NCBI GenBank assembly: GCA_028551475.1
Contig: CM052354.1
Coordinates: forward strand, 22,281,258-22,345,257
Reading direction: 5' to 3'
DNA length: 64,000 nucleotides
Source: Casuarina equisetifolia
Lineage: Eukaryota > Streptophyta > Magnoliopsida > Fagales > Casuarinaceae
The notes below the pieces were generated by a model. The model made no database searches. It worked only from the letters and a program-made list of their open reading frames with translations, and was not told where the DNA came from. The translations under genes and the position numbers were made by a program. Numbering within the stretch: the first letter of the stretch is position 1; each line of letters starts with the position of its first letter. Below, piece by piece: positions 1 to 11,719 of the stretch.

Positions 1-249
1 CAACAAAATCAGCTTGAATCCTCATCGAATTCAAATTGTAACTAACTCAATTTTGTTGTAATTTTGTTACAAATCCAAATTACGTATAGTTCTATAAATT
101 AACCCTAATGTACCAATTGTAATCAAGTAGAGAATTCATTAATTAAATTAATTTTTTATTTCAATTAGTGTTCTTGATATTTTCAATGAAATTAGGTTTT
201 TAGCAACCAATTCAATCTTCAATTTCCTTTCATACAACTACCACCAACC
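1..249. other. AT-rich flank, no gene seen
   Basis: The stretch is AT-rich and has no open frame or recognisable motif. It lies downstream (minus-strand sense) of the first P450 relic. Nothing else can be supported. Confidence 0.5.
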
Positions 250-1068
250 TTTTGATATTTTAAGAGAACATCTATTAGATTTGTTTTGTCGTAACTTCTC
301 CTACTTTTATTGATGTCTTCACCTTATGCTTACAAATTATTTTTTCCTTTATCATATTAGCCTTATGGTGCAACCTTTCAAGTTTAGGTTACACTCCACT
401 AATTAGATATAGCAATTTAAAGGAAGGAAATACATATGAAATATTGAAACTTGTAGCCAACTCAATAATTACCCTCACAACTAACAAGAATTTTTCCTCA
501 TCTTCGGATTTCTTGCCAATGCTTACCTAAAAATAATACCACTTGTTCTTAAGTACACTTTCTTGATAAGATTGATAAGAGATTTGGCTTTCAAAGTTAT
601 CCAATTGATGAGATTTGATAGTTCTTCTTCTTTGATGGGTCAGAAAGATTCAACACGCTTTGAGTTTTAAAGCTCTAGACTGTAAATTTTTATTAGTTGT
701 CTAATAGTTTCCATATGGTGAAAAGGTTATGTTTGTGGAATCATAAGACGTAAATTTATTATGGCCAAGATACTAGGCCTTGATGCAAAGATGAAATCGT
801 GTGTTTTCATTACCTCTTTGGCCAACTTTGGTGATAAAATCACAATGGCGGAAACTTCTCCAAGTTGAAGGTTAATTAGAAGTCCATATTCCTTAGCCAA
901 CATCTCTTAGTGCACAATGGGGTGCTAGGCCAATTAAGTGGTGCATACTTCCCATGGTTGGTAGCTTTAATAGCCTTAGGAGGAGTCTTAGACCTATGCA
1001 ATTAGTTTTGGATTTGTTTCCTAATTACGTGTTCATAAACATAAAGAGAAAGAAGGTGGACAACATAA
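250..1068 (-). pseudogene. Cytochrome P450 exon-1 relic (CYP71D-like)
   Basis: Read on the minus strand, this stretch aligns base by base with exon 1 of the P450 pseudogene at 20281-21118 and more distantly with the intact genes at 15878-16774 and 26712-27608. Recognisable parts are the hydrophobic N-terminal anchor (about 1020-1068), the SRS1/B-C region, and the end of the exon encoding the segment just before the I-helix (about 250-300). Many substitutions, indels and stops break the frame; the longest surviving frame is short. No exon 2 follows it in the window. It is a dead member of the local tandem P450 array. The family assignment rests on similarity to the neighbours. The exact edges are approximate. 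Confidence 0.75.
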
Positions 1069-1109
1069 GGAAGAACAACATTGTGTTAAGATTGATGAAA
1101 CAATTTAGT

Positions 1110-1600
1110 TAGAGGGTTTAGTTGTGATTTTGAACATTAGGGTTATCTTCTTATTATAATGGGTCTTTTTAGCAATATCCAATTAGGATTCCTATCATCT
1201 TATAGTAGTTGATTTTTCTTAGTAGTATTTAACTAAGATTTCTTTAAGATTTCTCTGTAAATATGAGAAGTATAGAGAAAACTAATTGACAAGTAAAGAT
1301 GGTTCCCTTGGACAGCTAATTGTTAGAGAAAACCTTTTTCATGGATTCTAGTTGATAAGAGAATCCATGAAATATCTATGTGATTATAAGGAAAGTATGA
1401 AAATATATAATGAGAAGAGACTATAGGGGATGTAGGATATTATGATGTTCTAAACCTCTTAAATTTATTGTGTTTGGTGTATGTATTCTCATATTTTTGT
1501 ATTCAATTCCTATGTGAATAATGTGCTTGGTTGAATTCCCAACAAATGATATAAAAAACACTTGGATCCCAACAAGTGGTACCAAAGTCATGTTGGATCC
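1110..1600 (+). mobile_element. Probable copia-type LTR remnant with PBS-like site (copy A)
   Basis: This is an AT-rich block of about 490 bp, matched at 14062-14560 with moderate divergence. Near its right end both copies carry a sequence like the initiator-Met tRNA primer-binding site used by many copia elements (tggtaccaaagtc at about 1575; tggtattagaacc in the copy). Short GGATCC-AACA type ends flank that site. No coding sequence remains. It sits directly next to a truncated P450 fragment in both copies, so it belongs to the duplicated P450 unit and predates the duplication. It could also be a non-LTR repeat; the call is tentative. Confidence 0.35.
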
Positions 1601-1696
1601 TAACAAGTATCTCCATTAGGAAGGTTAATTGGTAGGATAAAGAATGTTAAAGCTCATTGGTGAAAGTGCTTTAATTTTATCAATATTTAAAACATA

Positions 1697-2025
1697 TGAT
1701 GCCAAGGTGATTTCCATAGATTTATAAGACAAGATTTCTGAGGCTAGGATGCTGGGCCTTGATGCAAAGACGTAATCATGGGCTTTCATCACCTTAACTC
1801 TAGAGATGAAACCATAAAGGCAGAAACTTCCCCAAGGCAAAGGTGCATGAGAAGTCCATGTTTCTTGGTCAAATATCTTAATGCACGATGAGGTAGAGGC
1901 TCAATTGAGAGGTCCATGCTTCCTAGGGCAAGTAGCTTCCTTACTTTCATGACCATTACCATAAGGAGCAAGAAGGTGAACCGGGTTTGGAAGGAAAACA
2001 CCCGTAGCGTTATAAATACAACCAT
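1697..2025 (-). pseudogene. Truncated P450 exon-1 5' fragment (copy A)
   Basis: An ATG at 2025 opens a frame that matches the P450 N-terminus: membrane anchor, then the PHRALRYLTKKHG-like stretch and the [14 protein letters not shown] stretch found in all P450s of the cluster. The proline-rich hinge is damaged, and the frame is interrupted after about 78 codons. P450 similarity stops near codon 120 at about 1697. From there the sequence (to about 1620) resembles the promoter and first codons of the P450 at 21118, so two P450 pieces are fused. A sister fragment with the same breakpoint is at 14655-14992. It cannot encode a P450. Confidence 0.75.
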
Positions 2026-2107
2026 GAGAAACTACTGTTATAAATATTTATGAACATAGTCTCCTCAGGTCTCCTAACATATTGAACGTACAAAATTTAT
2101 GCTCGGC

Positions 2108-2303
2108 TTATTCGCCCAACAAGGATTTATAGGCACTTGGAATTAAATACAAATCATCTTTTGTTCGTACTGTGACGGCAAAGAATTCTGTAGTGTCCAA
2201 GTCTTCATGGTTCATTCCATTGGGAAGTTTCCAATCAAAATGGTATAAAAGCAGCGCAAGAAAGAGCTCAACACTGACCAAGCCAAATGTCATGCCTGTG
2301 CAT
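2108..2303 (-). pseudogene. 3' end of P450 gene A exon 2, cut off by the Athila insertion
   Basis: This piece encodes the last 60 or so residues of a P450, from just after the heme-ligand Cys ([11 protein letters not shown]) through [12 protein letters not shown] to the C-terminus LLGE and stop. It is the continuation of the exon at 11715-12147. The two halves are separated by the 9.4 kb Athila element, and a 5 bp target duplication (TGCAT) flanks the break. Compared with intact paralogue B (15075-15698), the segment is nearly identical. The residue following the Cys is Thr (codon ACA) where B and the others have Pro. Except for the insertion this part has an open frame. Confidence 0.9.
2299..2303. 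repeat. Left target-site duplication of the Athila element (TGCAT)
   Basis: TGCAT lies immediately left of the 3' LTR and is repeated at 11715-11719. The uninterrupted paralogue at 15264-15274 has a single corresponding site. On the coding strand the duplicated bases include the heme-ligand Cys codon TGC. Confidence 0.92.
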
Positions 2304-3765
2304 TGTTCGGTGAATTTTAAATACAAGTGAACATGTCGAACAAGTAATATAATGATAAGAAAAGTATCGTCCCACGAAGATTGGTGAATACTAAACTAAT
2401 TAAATACTAATGATGAATAAATCCTAAAATTTATCTAGCAAATCAAAATATTGTTGATGATGAATTAAAATTTAAAACTTTCAAAACGAAAACTCAAGAC
2501 TAATTAAAATTGAATCCAAGTAAGAAAAATCAAGATGAGAAACATGTTAGAGCTTCCGATTTCACCATAACTACTAGATATGAATTTTTATAGTTTATGC
2601 CTACAAGAATGATATTACCCATGTGATGGCGGAACTTCCTAATTTATTTACTATCTTATGTCTAGGTATAGCAAACCTATTTAGTTCATTAATTCACTAT
2701 ATCTCTATATGTAAATTGAAACAAACCAAATGCATTAGGATTTGTGAATATTCCTGGTTTACAATAAATCTTTCGATCATCTTATCACCAAAAGCCACAC
2801 AAATAACATGGTATATGTCTATCCACATTTAATTCATGGTTATATATTATAAGAAGCAATTGCATATTATTACCTTTCAGTCTCTAACATGCACATCATA
2901 TCATTCAAGTGGTGGCCAATTACTTAAAAGCATTAAGAATAAATAATATATAACTCACATAAATAAAATATCTTGCAAAACATAAAAACTTATGAAATTC
3001 ACATCATCATAGTTAGGCTACATCTTCGCTCTAACAAAAGAAATTTAGAACATAATGAAATAACAAACCAAAGCAATAGTAGAAATTAAGCAAAACATCT
3101 TAAATAGAAAAACAGGAAAGTTGTCACCACACTGTCTTCTCTTTAAGAATTCCTCACAGAATTCCTACAATTCAAGAATGATAAAAAGTAGAGGGAAGCT
3201 TTCGCGCCTCTATTTCTCTTTTTCTTTCTTGGTTTTCTCTTTCTTCTCTCACTTTTTCTCTCTTCCTTGGTTGATTTCGGCGGCAACACACGGCTTCTTC
3301 TTCTTTTCTCTCTCTTCTCTCTCTTCTCTCTCCTATTCTCCTCTACTCTTGTGCGGCGCCTTCTCCTCTACTCTTGTGCGGCGCCTTCTCCTCCCCTTTT
3401 AATTCACATTCCTTTGCCTTTTTATTCTATCTTGGGATGCGTGCCTTAAGATTCTCCCTTAATAATTCACTTTTTTTGCCCCTTTTCCTTTATTTCCTTT
3501 CTTGTCCTTTTTTGTCCTTTTCCTCCTCTTTTGCTGCTTTACACGTTGCCTCCTCTTTTCTTCTTTTGACTTCTTTTTCTTTCCTTGTCTTCTTCACGTG
3601 CCTTTTTGTAACTTTCTCTTCCTTTATTTCTTTTGCTCTTTTGGGGTTTGCTGCTAAATAACATCAGTTTACATAAATATATCAAAACTTAAATATTATC
3701 TTATAAAACTTGTATTATTTATATCCTAAAATAGTCAAAATAACTCTATAAAAATAGAGTTATCA
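2304..3765 (-). repeat. 3' LTR of the Athila-like element
   Basis: This 1462 bp LTR is nearly identical to 10277-11714. It has a long pyrimidine-rich stretch on the + strand (about 3190-3650). A 25 bp tandem duplication at 3336-3360/3361-3385 is absent from the other LTR and explains most of the length difference. Short + strand frames inside it are by-products of the pyrimidine tract. Confidence 0.93.
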
Positions 3766-4239
3766 AAACCCCCAAACTTGATATTTTGCTAGTCCTCGAG
3801 CAAAAGTAAGAGATAATAGTTTCAGACAAAACCCTTTCTTGAAATTCACTCAAAATTGCTCAACTTAACAATTCAAAGAAAAAATATAGCTTTCATGCAA
3901 ACACAACAATTGTTCATAAGATAAGATAGACTCTTAACTATGTTGACCATGTTCGTATGTGTGAGTGTGAGTCCTTATCTTTTCAACTATATGCACTCTA
4001 AATAGATCCACATTAATATGCAATCTCTCAAAATCTTTAACCAAACCTCATAGGTTTGCTTTTCATTCCTCTCTCCACTAATGTAGGCCAATCATCTAAC
4101 CAAGAATCAATAGGCCTTTTATAAGCTTGTAATGTAAGGCTGGTCTAGGAGTAAGATGAAAGTCATTTAGGCTAAATTCACCCATGAACACATTGCTTTC
4201 TAGGATCTAATTTAAGCTTTTGTCACTTCCTTTCTTTGC

Positions 4240-4270
<31 letters not shown>

Positions 4271-5374
4271 TTTTTTTTTTTGCAAATGATCTTTCTATCA
4301 TAAATTCTCTCATTTATTTCTTCCCAAAAATACTTGATTTCACTTGGATTTCGACACTCACAAAAGTCACAATCATGCTTGCAATCATAAAGCAAGTAGT
4401 AGGACTAGAAATGTAATCATTATAATCTTATCTTGTTGATGACATCCAACTACTGTGCAAAAGTCAATTTCTAAACCTTTAGTTGCTTGAATTTGACAAT
4501 AAGCAATAAGAGAATTCCATTCTTAGACAAATGTTGCATTTCCTTTTTTTTTTTTTTTTTGCATTCACAAAAGCAACATATTATGCTACATAATCATTGC
4601 AATTAATATCCTTCCCCTATAACATCCTTCCCCTCGACTTCTCTTTCACTCAAAATCAACATGTTCAAGGGTGCGGGACGAAAAGATAATTTATCAAAGG
4701 CTCAAAGGTATATATATGTGGGTGTCAAAATAAAAAAATGGATATAAATCAAGGCTCAACGGGGTGACTGGTGATAAATAAATAAGGTTGGCTTAAAAGG
4801 CTCAAACGATCCAAAGAATGGCCTAAATCACTTTCTCAATTAGATGCAGCCTAGGATTTCGCCTCAAGAGAAAATCAAACAAATTCTAAGATTCAGGTGA
4901 GATCTAAGAAAATCACATACTTCACATGAATGTTCTCTAGAGATACACACAATTTAAAAAATGAAGGACTTTTAGTGCTTAATAAATGAATCAACATAAT
5001 CATAATCACACTTAACTCACATCACAATTGTAGGTCTGAACAGAATCTACATCTTCCTAAGAATCGCTAAGAATTCAAAACAAAGGATTTAATCATGACA
5101 TGAGAAAAATTCAATTAGATTTAGCAAGAAAAGATTTATTTTCCCACCCCCAAACTTGAATGGAGCATTGTCCTCAATGTAAAAAGAAATAAAGCAAAAA
5201 TAAAGGTAAAATAGGAATGAGAAAACTCCCCTGATTGTAGGTGATAGCCATAGAAAGCTTTGAGGAGATGGTGGGGACAAAATTTTCAACAAAAAAACCA
5301 ATAAAATGCTTGGGTTGCCTCCCAAGAAGCGCTTGCTTTATAGTTTTCAGCCAAACTATCTTCAATGTTGCTAC
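3766..5374 (-). other. Athila 3' non-coding region with two polypurine tracts
   Basis: About 1.6 kb lies between the integrase end and the 3' LTR. The polypurine tract that would prime plus-strand DNA lies next to the LTR (3766-3779, minus strand aagtttgggggttt). A second very similar tract lies at 5143-5157 just after gag-pol. Some Athila relatives carry an env-like gene here; no such frame is seen. Simple repeats occur: (CTT)n plus poly-T at about 4244-4281 and poly-T at about 4544-4560. Confidence 0.7.
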
Positions 5375-8300
5375 TCAAGGAGGAAGAAGATCAATGGTAG
5401 TCTTCTGCATATTGACTTCCTCAAAGTAGGGCTTCAAACGCTGACCATTCACCTTAAACGTGCCTTGGGTGTCATTTGCAACTTCTATTGCTCCATATGG
5501 GAATACCTTAGTGACTATGAAAGGGCCAGACCATCGAGACCGCAATTTACCTGGAAACAATTTAAGACGAGAATGATAAAGTAATACTTTTTGGCCAACC
5601 ACAAACTCTCTCCTTAATATGTGTTTGTCATGCCATCTTTTTGTCCGCTCCTTGTATATTTTGGCATTTTCGTAGGCCTCATCTCGTAATTCCTGCAATT
5701 CATTCAGCTGCAACAATCGAGTTTCACCTGCAGACTGCATATCAAAGTTCAAAAATTTCAAAGCCCAATATGCTTTATGCTCTAATTCTACCGGTAGATG
5801 ACAAGCCTTCCCAAACACTAGCCTAAAAGGAGACATTCCAATTGGTGTTTTGAATGCTGTTCTATAGGCCCAAAGTGCATCATCAAGTTTCATTGACCAA
5901 TCTTTCCTTGAGGCATTCACAGTTTTTTCCAAAATTCTCTTAATTTCCCTATTTGATATCTCAACTTGACCACTAGTCTGAGGGTGATAAGGGGTAGCAA
6001 TCTTATGGGTAACCCCATACTTACCCAAAAGTGCTTCAAATTATTTGTTGCAAAAATGGGTCCCTCTATCACTTATGATTGCCCTAGGAGTGCCAAAACG
6101 GGTAAAAATATTTTTCTTTAAGAATTTAACCACAACTTTAGCATCATTTATAGGCAATGCTACTGCTTCTACCCACTTAGACACATACTCAACAGCCACC
6201 AAAATATACATATTTCCATAAGAAGGTGGAAAGGGTCCCATGAAGTCAATACCCCAAACATCAAATAACTCACACACAACAACATTGTTTAGAGGCATCT
6301 CATGTTTCCTAGAAATATTCCCAGTTCTTTGACATTGATCACATACAACTACATATGAATATGCATCTCTAAAAAGTGTAGGCCAATAAAATCCAGACTG
6401 TAAAACCTTAGCTGCAGTTTTGGTGGCACCAAAATGACCACCAGCTTCTCTAGCATGACAATGGTGTAGGATACTAGCCATCTCTTCCTCAGGAACACAT
6501 CTCCTTATAACCTGGTCTACACATACTTTAAACAAGAAAGGCTCTTCCCAAAAATAATGTTTGAGGTCAGAAAAGAATTTTTTTCTTTGTTGATATGACA
6601 TTTCAGGAAGAAGAACATTACTTACCAAATAATTGACAAAATCAGCATACCAAGGAATTTGGATGGATTGGAGCGCAAAAATGTTTTCGTCGGGAAATTC
6701 TTCCATAATCGGTTGATCTTCTTCCTTTAGATTGGGAATTCTGGACAAATGATCTGCAACTAGATTTTCGGTCCCTTTCTTATCCTTGATCTCCAAATCG
6801 AACTCTTGTAGCAAGAGAATCCACCTTATTAACCTAGGTTTTGATTCTTTCTTTTCAAGTAGATGCTTGAGAGCAGAATGGTCAGAATAAACAATAACTT
6901 TGGAACCAATTAGATAAGAACGAAATTTATCAAAAGCAAATACTACTGCCAAAAGTTCTTTTTCTGTTGTTGAATAATTCAATTGTGCACCTGACAAGGT
7001 TCGACTGGCATAGTGATTGGTCTGAAAAACTCCATTCTTCCGTTGTCCCAAAACAGCTCCTACTGCAAAATCACTAGCATCACACATTAGCTCAAAAGGT
7101 AAGTCCCATTCTGGTGCTGCCATGATTGGTGTTGGTATTAACTTTTCCTTTAAAGTGTTAAAAGCCTGCAAGCATTCATCAGAAAAGTTATATTTCACAT
7201 CTTTAACCAACAAACTTGAAAGAGGTCTAGCAATTTTAGAAAAATCTTTTATGAATCGCCTATAGAATCCTGCATGCCCTAAAAAGCCTCTAACAAGTTT
7301 CACTGATGTTGGTGGGTGCAGTTTTGCAATGACCTCCACTTTAGCTCGATCAACCTCTAATCCTTTTTTAGATATCTTATGCCCAAGCACTATTCCTTCC
7401 TCAGCCTTCACCACTTCTTGCATCTTTGGATTTAATCGCCTTTGAGGTTGAACAGTAGCTTCGTACTGCTCTTCCATCAAAATCTTGTGCATGCAAAGTG
7501 AAGGACTAATTCCCTTGATGTCAGCTATTTTCCATCCAATTGCTCCTTTATGCTCTCTCAACACCTGAAGTAATTTCTCTTCCATTGATTTTGTCAAAGA
7601 AGAAGATATAATTACTGGCAAAGTAGAAACTTCATCTAAATAAACATATTTCAAATGAGAAGGTAAGGGCTTGAGTTCAAGAGTTGGGGGCTCTTCAATT
7701 GATGGCTTAGGTTTTGTCATATGTTGTCCCAACTCCTCAAACTTTGTTGCCTTTTGCTGTGAATATGGTGGATTTGCTTCCATGAGATTGGCATAATCCT
7801 GTATTTCTTCACTTTCAATTTCTTCATTCTTTGAGTGAACCAAGCATGCTTTAAATGGATCCTTGAAAACCTTTTCTTGAAAAATCTTATTCACAAACTT
7901 ATCAATTGTCTCAACCCTAAAGCAAGAACTATCATCAGATGGATGTTTCATAGCAGTAAAAACATTAAAAATGACAGAATCATTTTGAACTTTTAATATT
8001 AACTTCCCTTGTTGTACATCAATCAAAGCTCTTCTTGTTGCTAGAAAAGGTCAACCTAAGATAAGTGGTACCTCAAAGTCTTCCTCCATGTCAAGTACTA
8101 TAAAATCTGCAAGAAAAATGAATTTGTCAACTTTTACCAATACATCTTCTACAATGCCCCTCGGATATTTAATTGATCGATCAGCCAATTGTAGGGACAC
8201 TGTGGTTGGCTTCACTTCACCCAATCCTAATTTCCTGAAAACAGAAAAAGGCATTAGATTAATACTAGCTCCTAAATCACATAATGCCTTATCAAAGTGA

Positions 8301-10039
8301 GAATCTCCAATAGTACAAGGAATTGTAAAACTCCCTGGATCTTTTAATTTTGGAGGCAGTTTGTTTTGTAAGATGGCTGAACATTCTTCAGTTAGCTTCA
8401 CAGTTTCATACTCTTCCAGCTTCCTTTTGTTTTTCAATATCTCCTTAAGAAATTTTGCATAACTGGGCATTTGAGCTAATGCATCTGCAAAAGGAATGTT
8501 AATATGCAATTTTTTAAATACATCAAGAAATTTAGAAAACTGCTTATCTATTTTATGTTGCTGGAGTCTCTGAGGAAATGGAACTGGAGGCACATAAGGC
8601 TTGGGATTATCAGGGAATAATGTCCTCTTGGTTGCCTCCTCAGGCTATGTGCTAACATCATCTTCCTTATCCCTGACATTTTCCTTCTCAACATCATCTT
8701 TTCCCACTTGTTTGCCATTTCTCAAGGTTATTACCTTTGCATCTTCTATAGGATTCTTCTCTGTGCTACTTGGCAATGAACCTTGTTGTCTTCCAGAAAT
8801 CATATTAGCCAACTGACCTATTTGCACCTCTAAATTTCGAATTGAAGCTTCTTGGTTTTGCATTCTTGTTTCGTTGTTTTGTAACATCTTGGCAACCATT
8901 TCCTCTAAGTTAGGCTTCTTTTCTTCTGGTTGCCTGAACCCTGGTGGTGGCCTCATTGCATTAGAATTACTCCATGAAAAATTTGGGTGGTTACGCCATC
9001 CCGGATTGTAAGTGTTGGAGTATGGATTATTTTGTGGCCTATTTGAATTTCCAACATAATTAGCATCTTCGCTACCCTGTGCAAAGGTGTTACCTACTTG
9101 GCACTCTATGCTTGCATGTCCTCCACCACAATGATCACATAATATGTTCTGAATCCTCATGACTGGAGCACTCAGGTTATCTATTTTCTTGTTGAGTTTT
9201 TCAATTTGTGCATACATTGCAGTGTAAGCATCTACTTCATGAATTCCACTAGCTTTCCTCACTGGTGACCTCTCAGTAGGCCATTGATAACTATTATTTG
9301 CCATTTCCTCCAAAAGATCATATGCTTCTTCTGGTGTCTTATTGTTCAAAGCCCCTCCTGTAGCTGCATCAAGCATAAAACGAAGATTTGTACTAGACCC
9401 ATTATAGAAAGTTTGTACCTGTAACCATATGGGTAGTCCATATTGTGGACATCTTCTTAAAAGCTCTTTGAATCTTTCCCAAGCTTCATATAATGATTCA
9501 TTGTCCATCTGCATAAAAGCGGTAATATCGTTACGCATTTTGGCAGATTTTGCTAGAGGAAAGAACTTACTAAGAAATTTCTGAGCCAAATCATCCCATG
9601 TTGTAATTGATCCTGCAGGAAGAGAAGAAAGCCAACTTTTAGCTTTGTCTTTTAAAGAAAATGGGAATAGCCTTAATCTAACAGCATCATCTGTGACTCC
9701 ATTGTATTTAATCATGTCACAGATTTCAAGAAAAGCATCAATGTGAGCATTTGGATCATTGTTTGGTAGCCCACTAAATTGCACAAAATTTTGAAGCATC
9801 TGAATGAGTGCTGGCTTGATTTCAAAGTTGTTTGCTTGAATTGCAGGCCTTTTGATGCTTGATGTGGCACCTTGAACTGTTGGTGCAACATATTCTTTTA
9901 GAAGCTTGCGTGCATCATCATTCTCCGCCATTTTTCTAACTTCACTTCTTTGTTCTCTTAACTCTTTTCGTTGCCTTCTGACTGTGCGTTCAATTTCTAG
10001 GTCAAGATTAACAAGTTGTTCTTTTTGGCTACGGGTCAT
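5375..10039 (-). pseudogene. Defective gag-pol of the Athila-like element
   Basis: One continuous frame runs from the ATG at 10039 to the stop at 5375 and is broken by three nonsense codons (about 8647 TAG, 8048 TGA, 6038 TAA). Order: gag capsid-type region (about 9850-9300) and a CX2C-type knuckle region (about 9150); aspartic protease with the D-L-G-A-S active site (about 8275); RNase H (about 7105-6750); integrase with an HHCC zinc region (about 6465-6325) and a DDE core split by the third stop. Between the RT N-terminus and the connection to RNase H, at about 7400, the sequence jumps in frame and nearly the whole RT catalytic core, including the Y-x-D-D motif, is missing. The frame has an upstream extension to 10147, but the ATG at 10039 (MTRSQKE) fits the gag start better. 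The product would be inactive. Confidence 0.9.
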
Positions 10040-10251
10040 ACACGTCAGCAACACTCCTGAAAAGTAACAACTAAAACAAATGATTAAAATTTTGTTTTTA
10101 AAGGAAAAATAACAATAATAAAGCAAAAGAAAAATAAAATCTAACAAAACAAAACGAAAGAAAAAAAAAATTGTTTTTTTTTTAACAAAATAAAAACTAG
10201 ATTAAACTTAGAATTATTCGGTATTAATATTAATCAGTAGTAAAACAACCA

Positions 10252-10270
10252 ATCCCCGGCAACGGCGCCA
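10252..10270 (-). other. Primer-binding site, tRNA-Asp type
   Basis: Read on the minus strand, tggcgccgttgccgggga lies 6 bases inside the 5' LTR. It is complementary to the 3' end (CCCCGGCAACGGCGCCA) of plant tRNA-Asp(GTC). Use of tRNA-Asp is a known trait of Athila elements. Confidence 0.85.
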
Positions 10271-10276
10271 AAAACT

Positions 10277-11714
10277 TGTTCGGTGAATTTTAAATACAAG
10301 TGAACATGTCGAACAAGTAATATAATGATAAGAAAAGTATCGTCCCACGAAGATTGGTGAATACTAAACTAATTAAATACTAATGATGAATAAATCCTAA
10401 AATTTATCTAGCAAATCAAAATATTGTTGATGATGAATTAAAATTTAAAACTTTCAAAACGAAAACTCAAGACTAATTAAAATTGAATCCAAGTAAGAAA
10501 AATCAAGATGAGAAACATGTTAGAGCTTCCGATTTCACCATAACTACTAGATATGAATTTTTATAATTTATGCCTACAAGAATGATAATACCCATGTGAT
10601 GGCGGAACTTCCTAATTTATTTACTATCCTATGTCTAGGTATAGCAAACATATTTAGTTCATTAATTCACTATATCTCTATATGTAAATTGAAACAAACC
10701 AAATGCATTAGGATTTGTGAATATTCCTGGTTTACAATAAATCTTTCGATCATCTTATCACCAAAAGCCACACAAATAACATGGTATATGTCTATCCACA
10801 TTTAATTCATGGTTATATATTATAAGAAGCAATTGCATATTATTACCTTTCAGTCTCTAACATGCACATCATATCATTCAAGTGGTGGCCAATTACTTAA
10901 AAGCATTAAGAATAAATAATATATAACTCACATAAATAAAATATCTTGCAAAACATAAAAACTTATGAAATTCACATCATCATAGTTAGGCTACATTTTC
11001 GCTCTAACAAAAGAAATTTAGAATATAATGAAATAACAAACCAAAGCAATAGTAGAAATTAAGCAAAACATCTTAAATAGAAAAACAGGAAAGTTGTCAC
11101 CACACTGTCTTTTCTTTAAGAATTCCTCACAGAATTCCTACAATTCAAGAATGATAAGAAGTAGAGGGAAGCTTTCGCGCCTCTATTTCTCTTTTTCTTT
11201 CTTGGTTTTCTCTTTCTTCTCTCACTTTTTCTCTCTTCCTTGGTTGATTTTGGCGGCAACACACGGCTTCTTCTTCTTTTCTCTCTCTTCTCTCTCTTCT
11301 CTCTCCTATTCTCCTCTGCTCTTGTGCGGCGCCTTCTCCTCCCCTTTTAATTCACGTTCCTTTGCCTTTTTATTCTATCTTGGGATGCGTGCCCTAAGAT
11401 TCTCTCTTAATAATTCACTTTTTTTGCCCCTTTTCCTTTATTTCCTTTCTTGTCCTTTTTTGTCCTTTTCCTCCTCTTTTGCTGCTTTACACGTTGCCTC
11501 CTCTTTTCTTCTTTTGACTTCTTTTTCTTTCCTTGTCTTCTTCACGTGCCTTTTTGTAACTTTCTCTTCCTTTATTTCTTTTGCTCTTTTGGGGTTTGCT
11601 GCATAAATAATACCAGTTTACATAAATATATCAAAACTTAAATATTATCTTATAAAACTTGTATTATTTATATCCTAAAATAATCAAAATAACTCTATAA
11701 AAATAGAGTTATCA
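10277..11714 (-). repeat. 5' LTR of the Athila-like element
   Basis: This 1438 bp LTR pairs with 2304-3765. It begins (minus strand) TGATAACTC and ends CCGAACA, giving TG...CA ends. It drives transcription in the same direction as the interrupted P450. The chimeric P450 frame reads six codons into it before stopping at 11695. Confidence 0.93.
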
Positions 11715-11719
11715 TGCAT
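11715..11719. repeat. Right target-site duplication of the Athila element (TGCAT)
   Basis: TGCAT lies immediately right of the 5' LTR and matches 2299-2303. Together the two copies prove that the P450 exon was continuous before insertion. Confidence 0.92.

Larger units (their letters stand above)
2304..11714 (-). mobile_element. Athila-like Ty3/gypsy LTR retrotransposon inserted in P450 gene A
   Basis: This is a complete element bounded by long direct LTRs (2304-3765 and 10277-11714, TG...CA ends) and a 5 bp target duplication. On the minus strand the order is 5' LTR, tRNA-Asp-type primer-binding site, gag, protease, (RT core missing), RNase H, integrase, long 3' non-coding stretch with polypurine tracts, 3' LTR. 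LTRs of about 1.45 kb, the tRNA-Asp PBS and the gag sequence style fit the Athila lineage. It has the same orientation as the P450 it disrupts. By hand count the LTRs differ at roughly 1% of sites, so the insertion is fairly recent. It is coding-defective: three in-frame stops and loss of the RT core. Confidence 0.92.

Noticed and set aside
3121..3661. Overlapping + strand frames rich in F, S and L in the Athila LTR (also 11094-11641)
   Set aside because: They come from the long pyrimidine-rich stretch of the LTR, which leaves several frames open at once. They are not genes.
2304..11714. Athila env-like gene (endogenous retrovirus interpretation)
   Set aside because: The 3' region (3766-5374) has no long frame, no membrane protein and no splice acceptor followed by coding sequence, so no envelope gene is supported.
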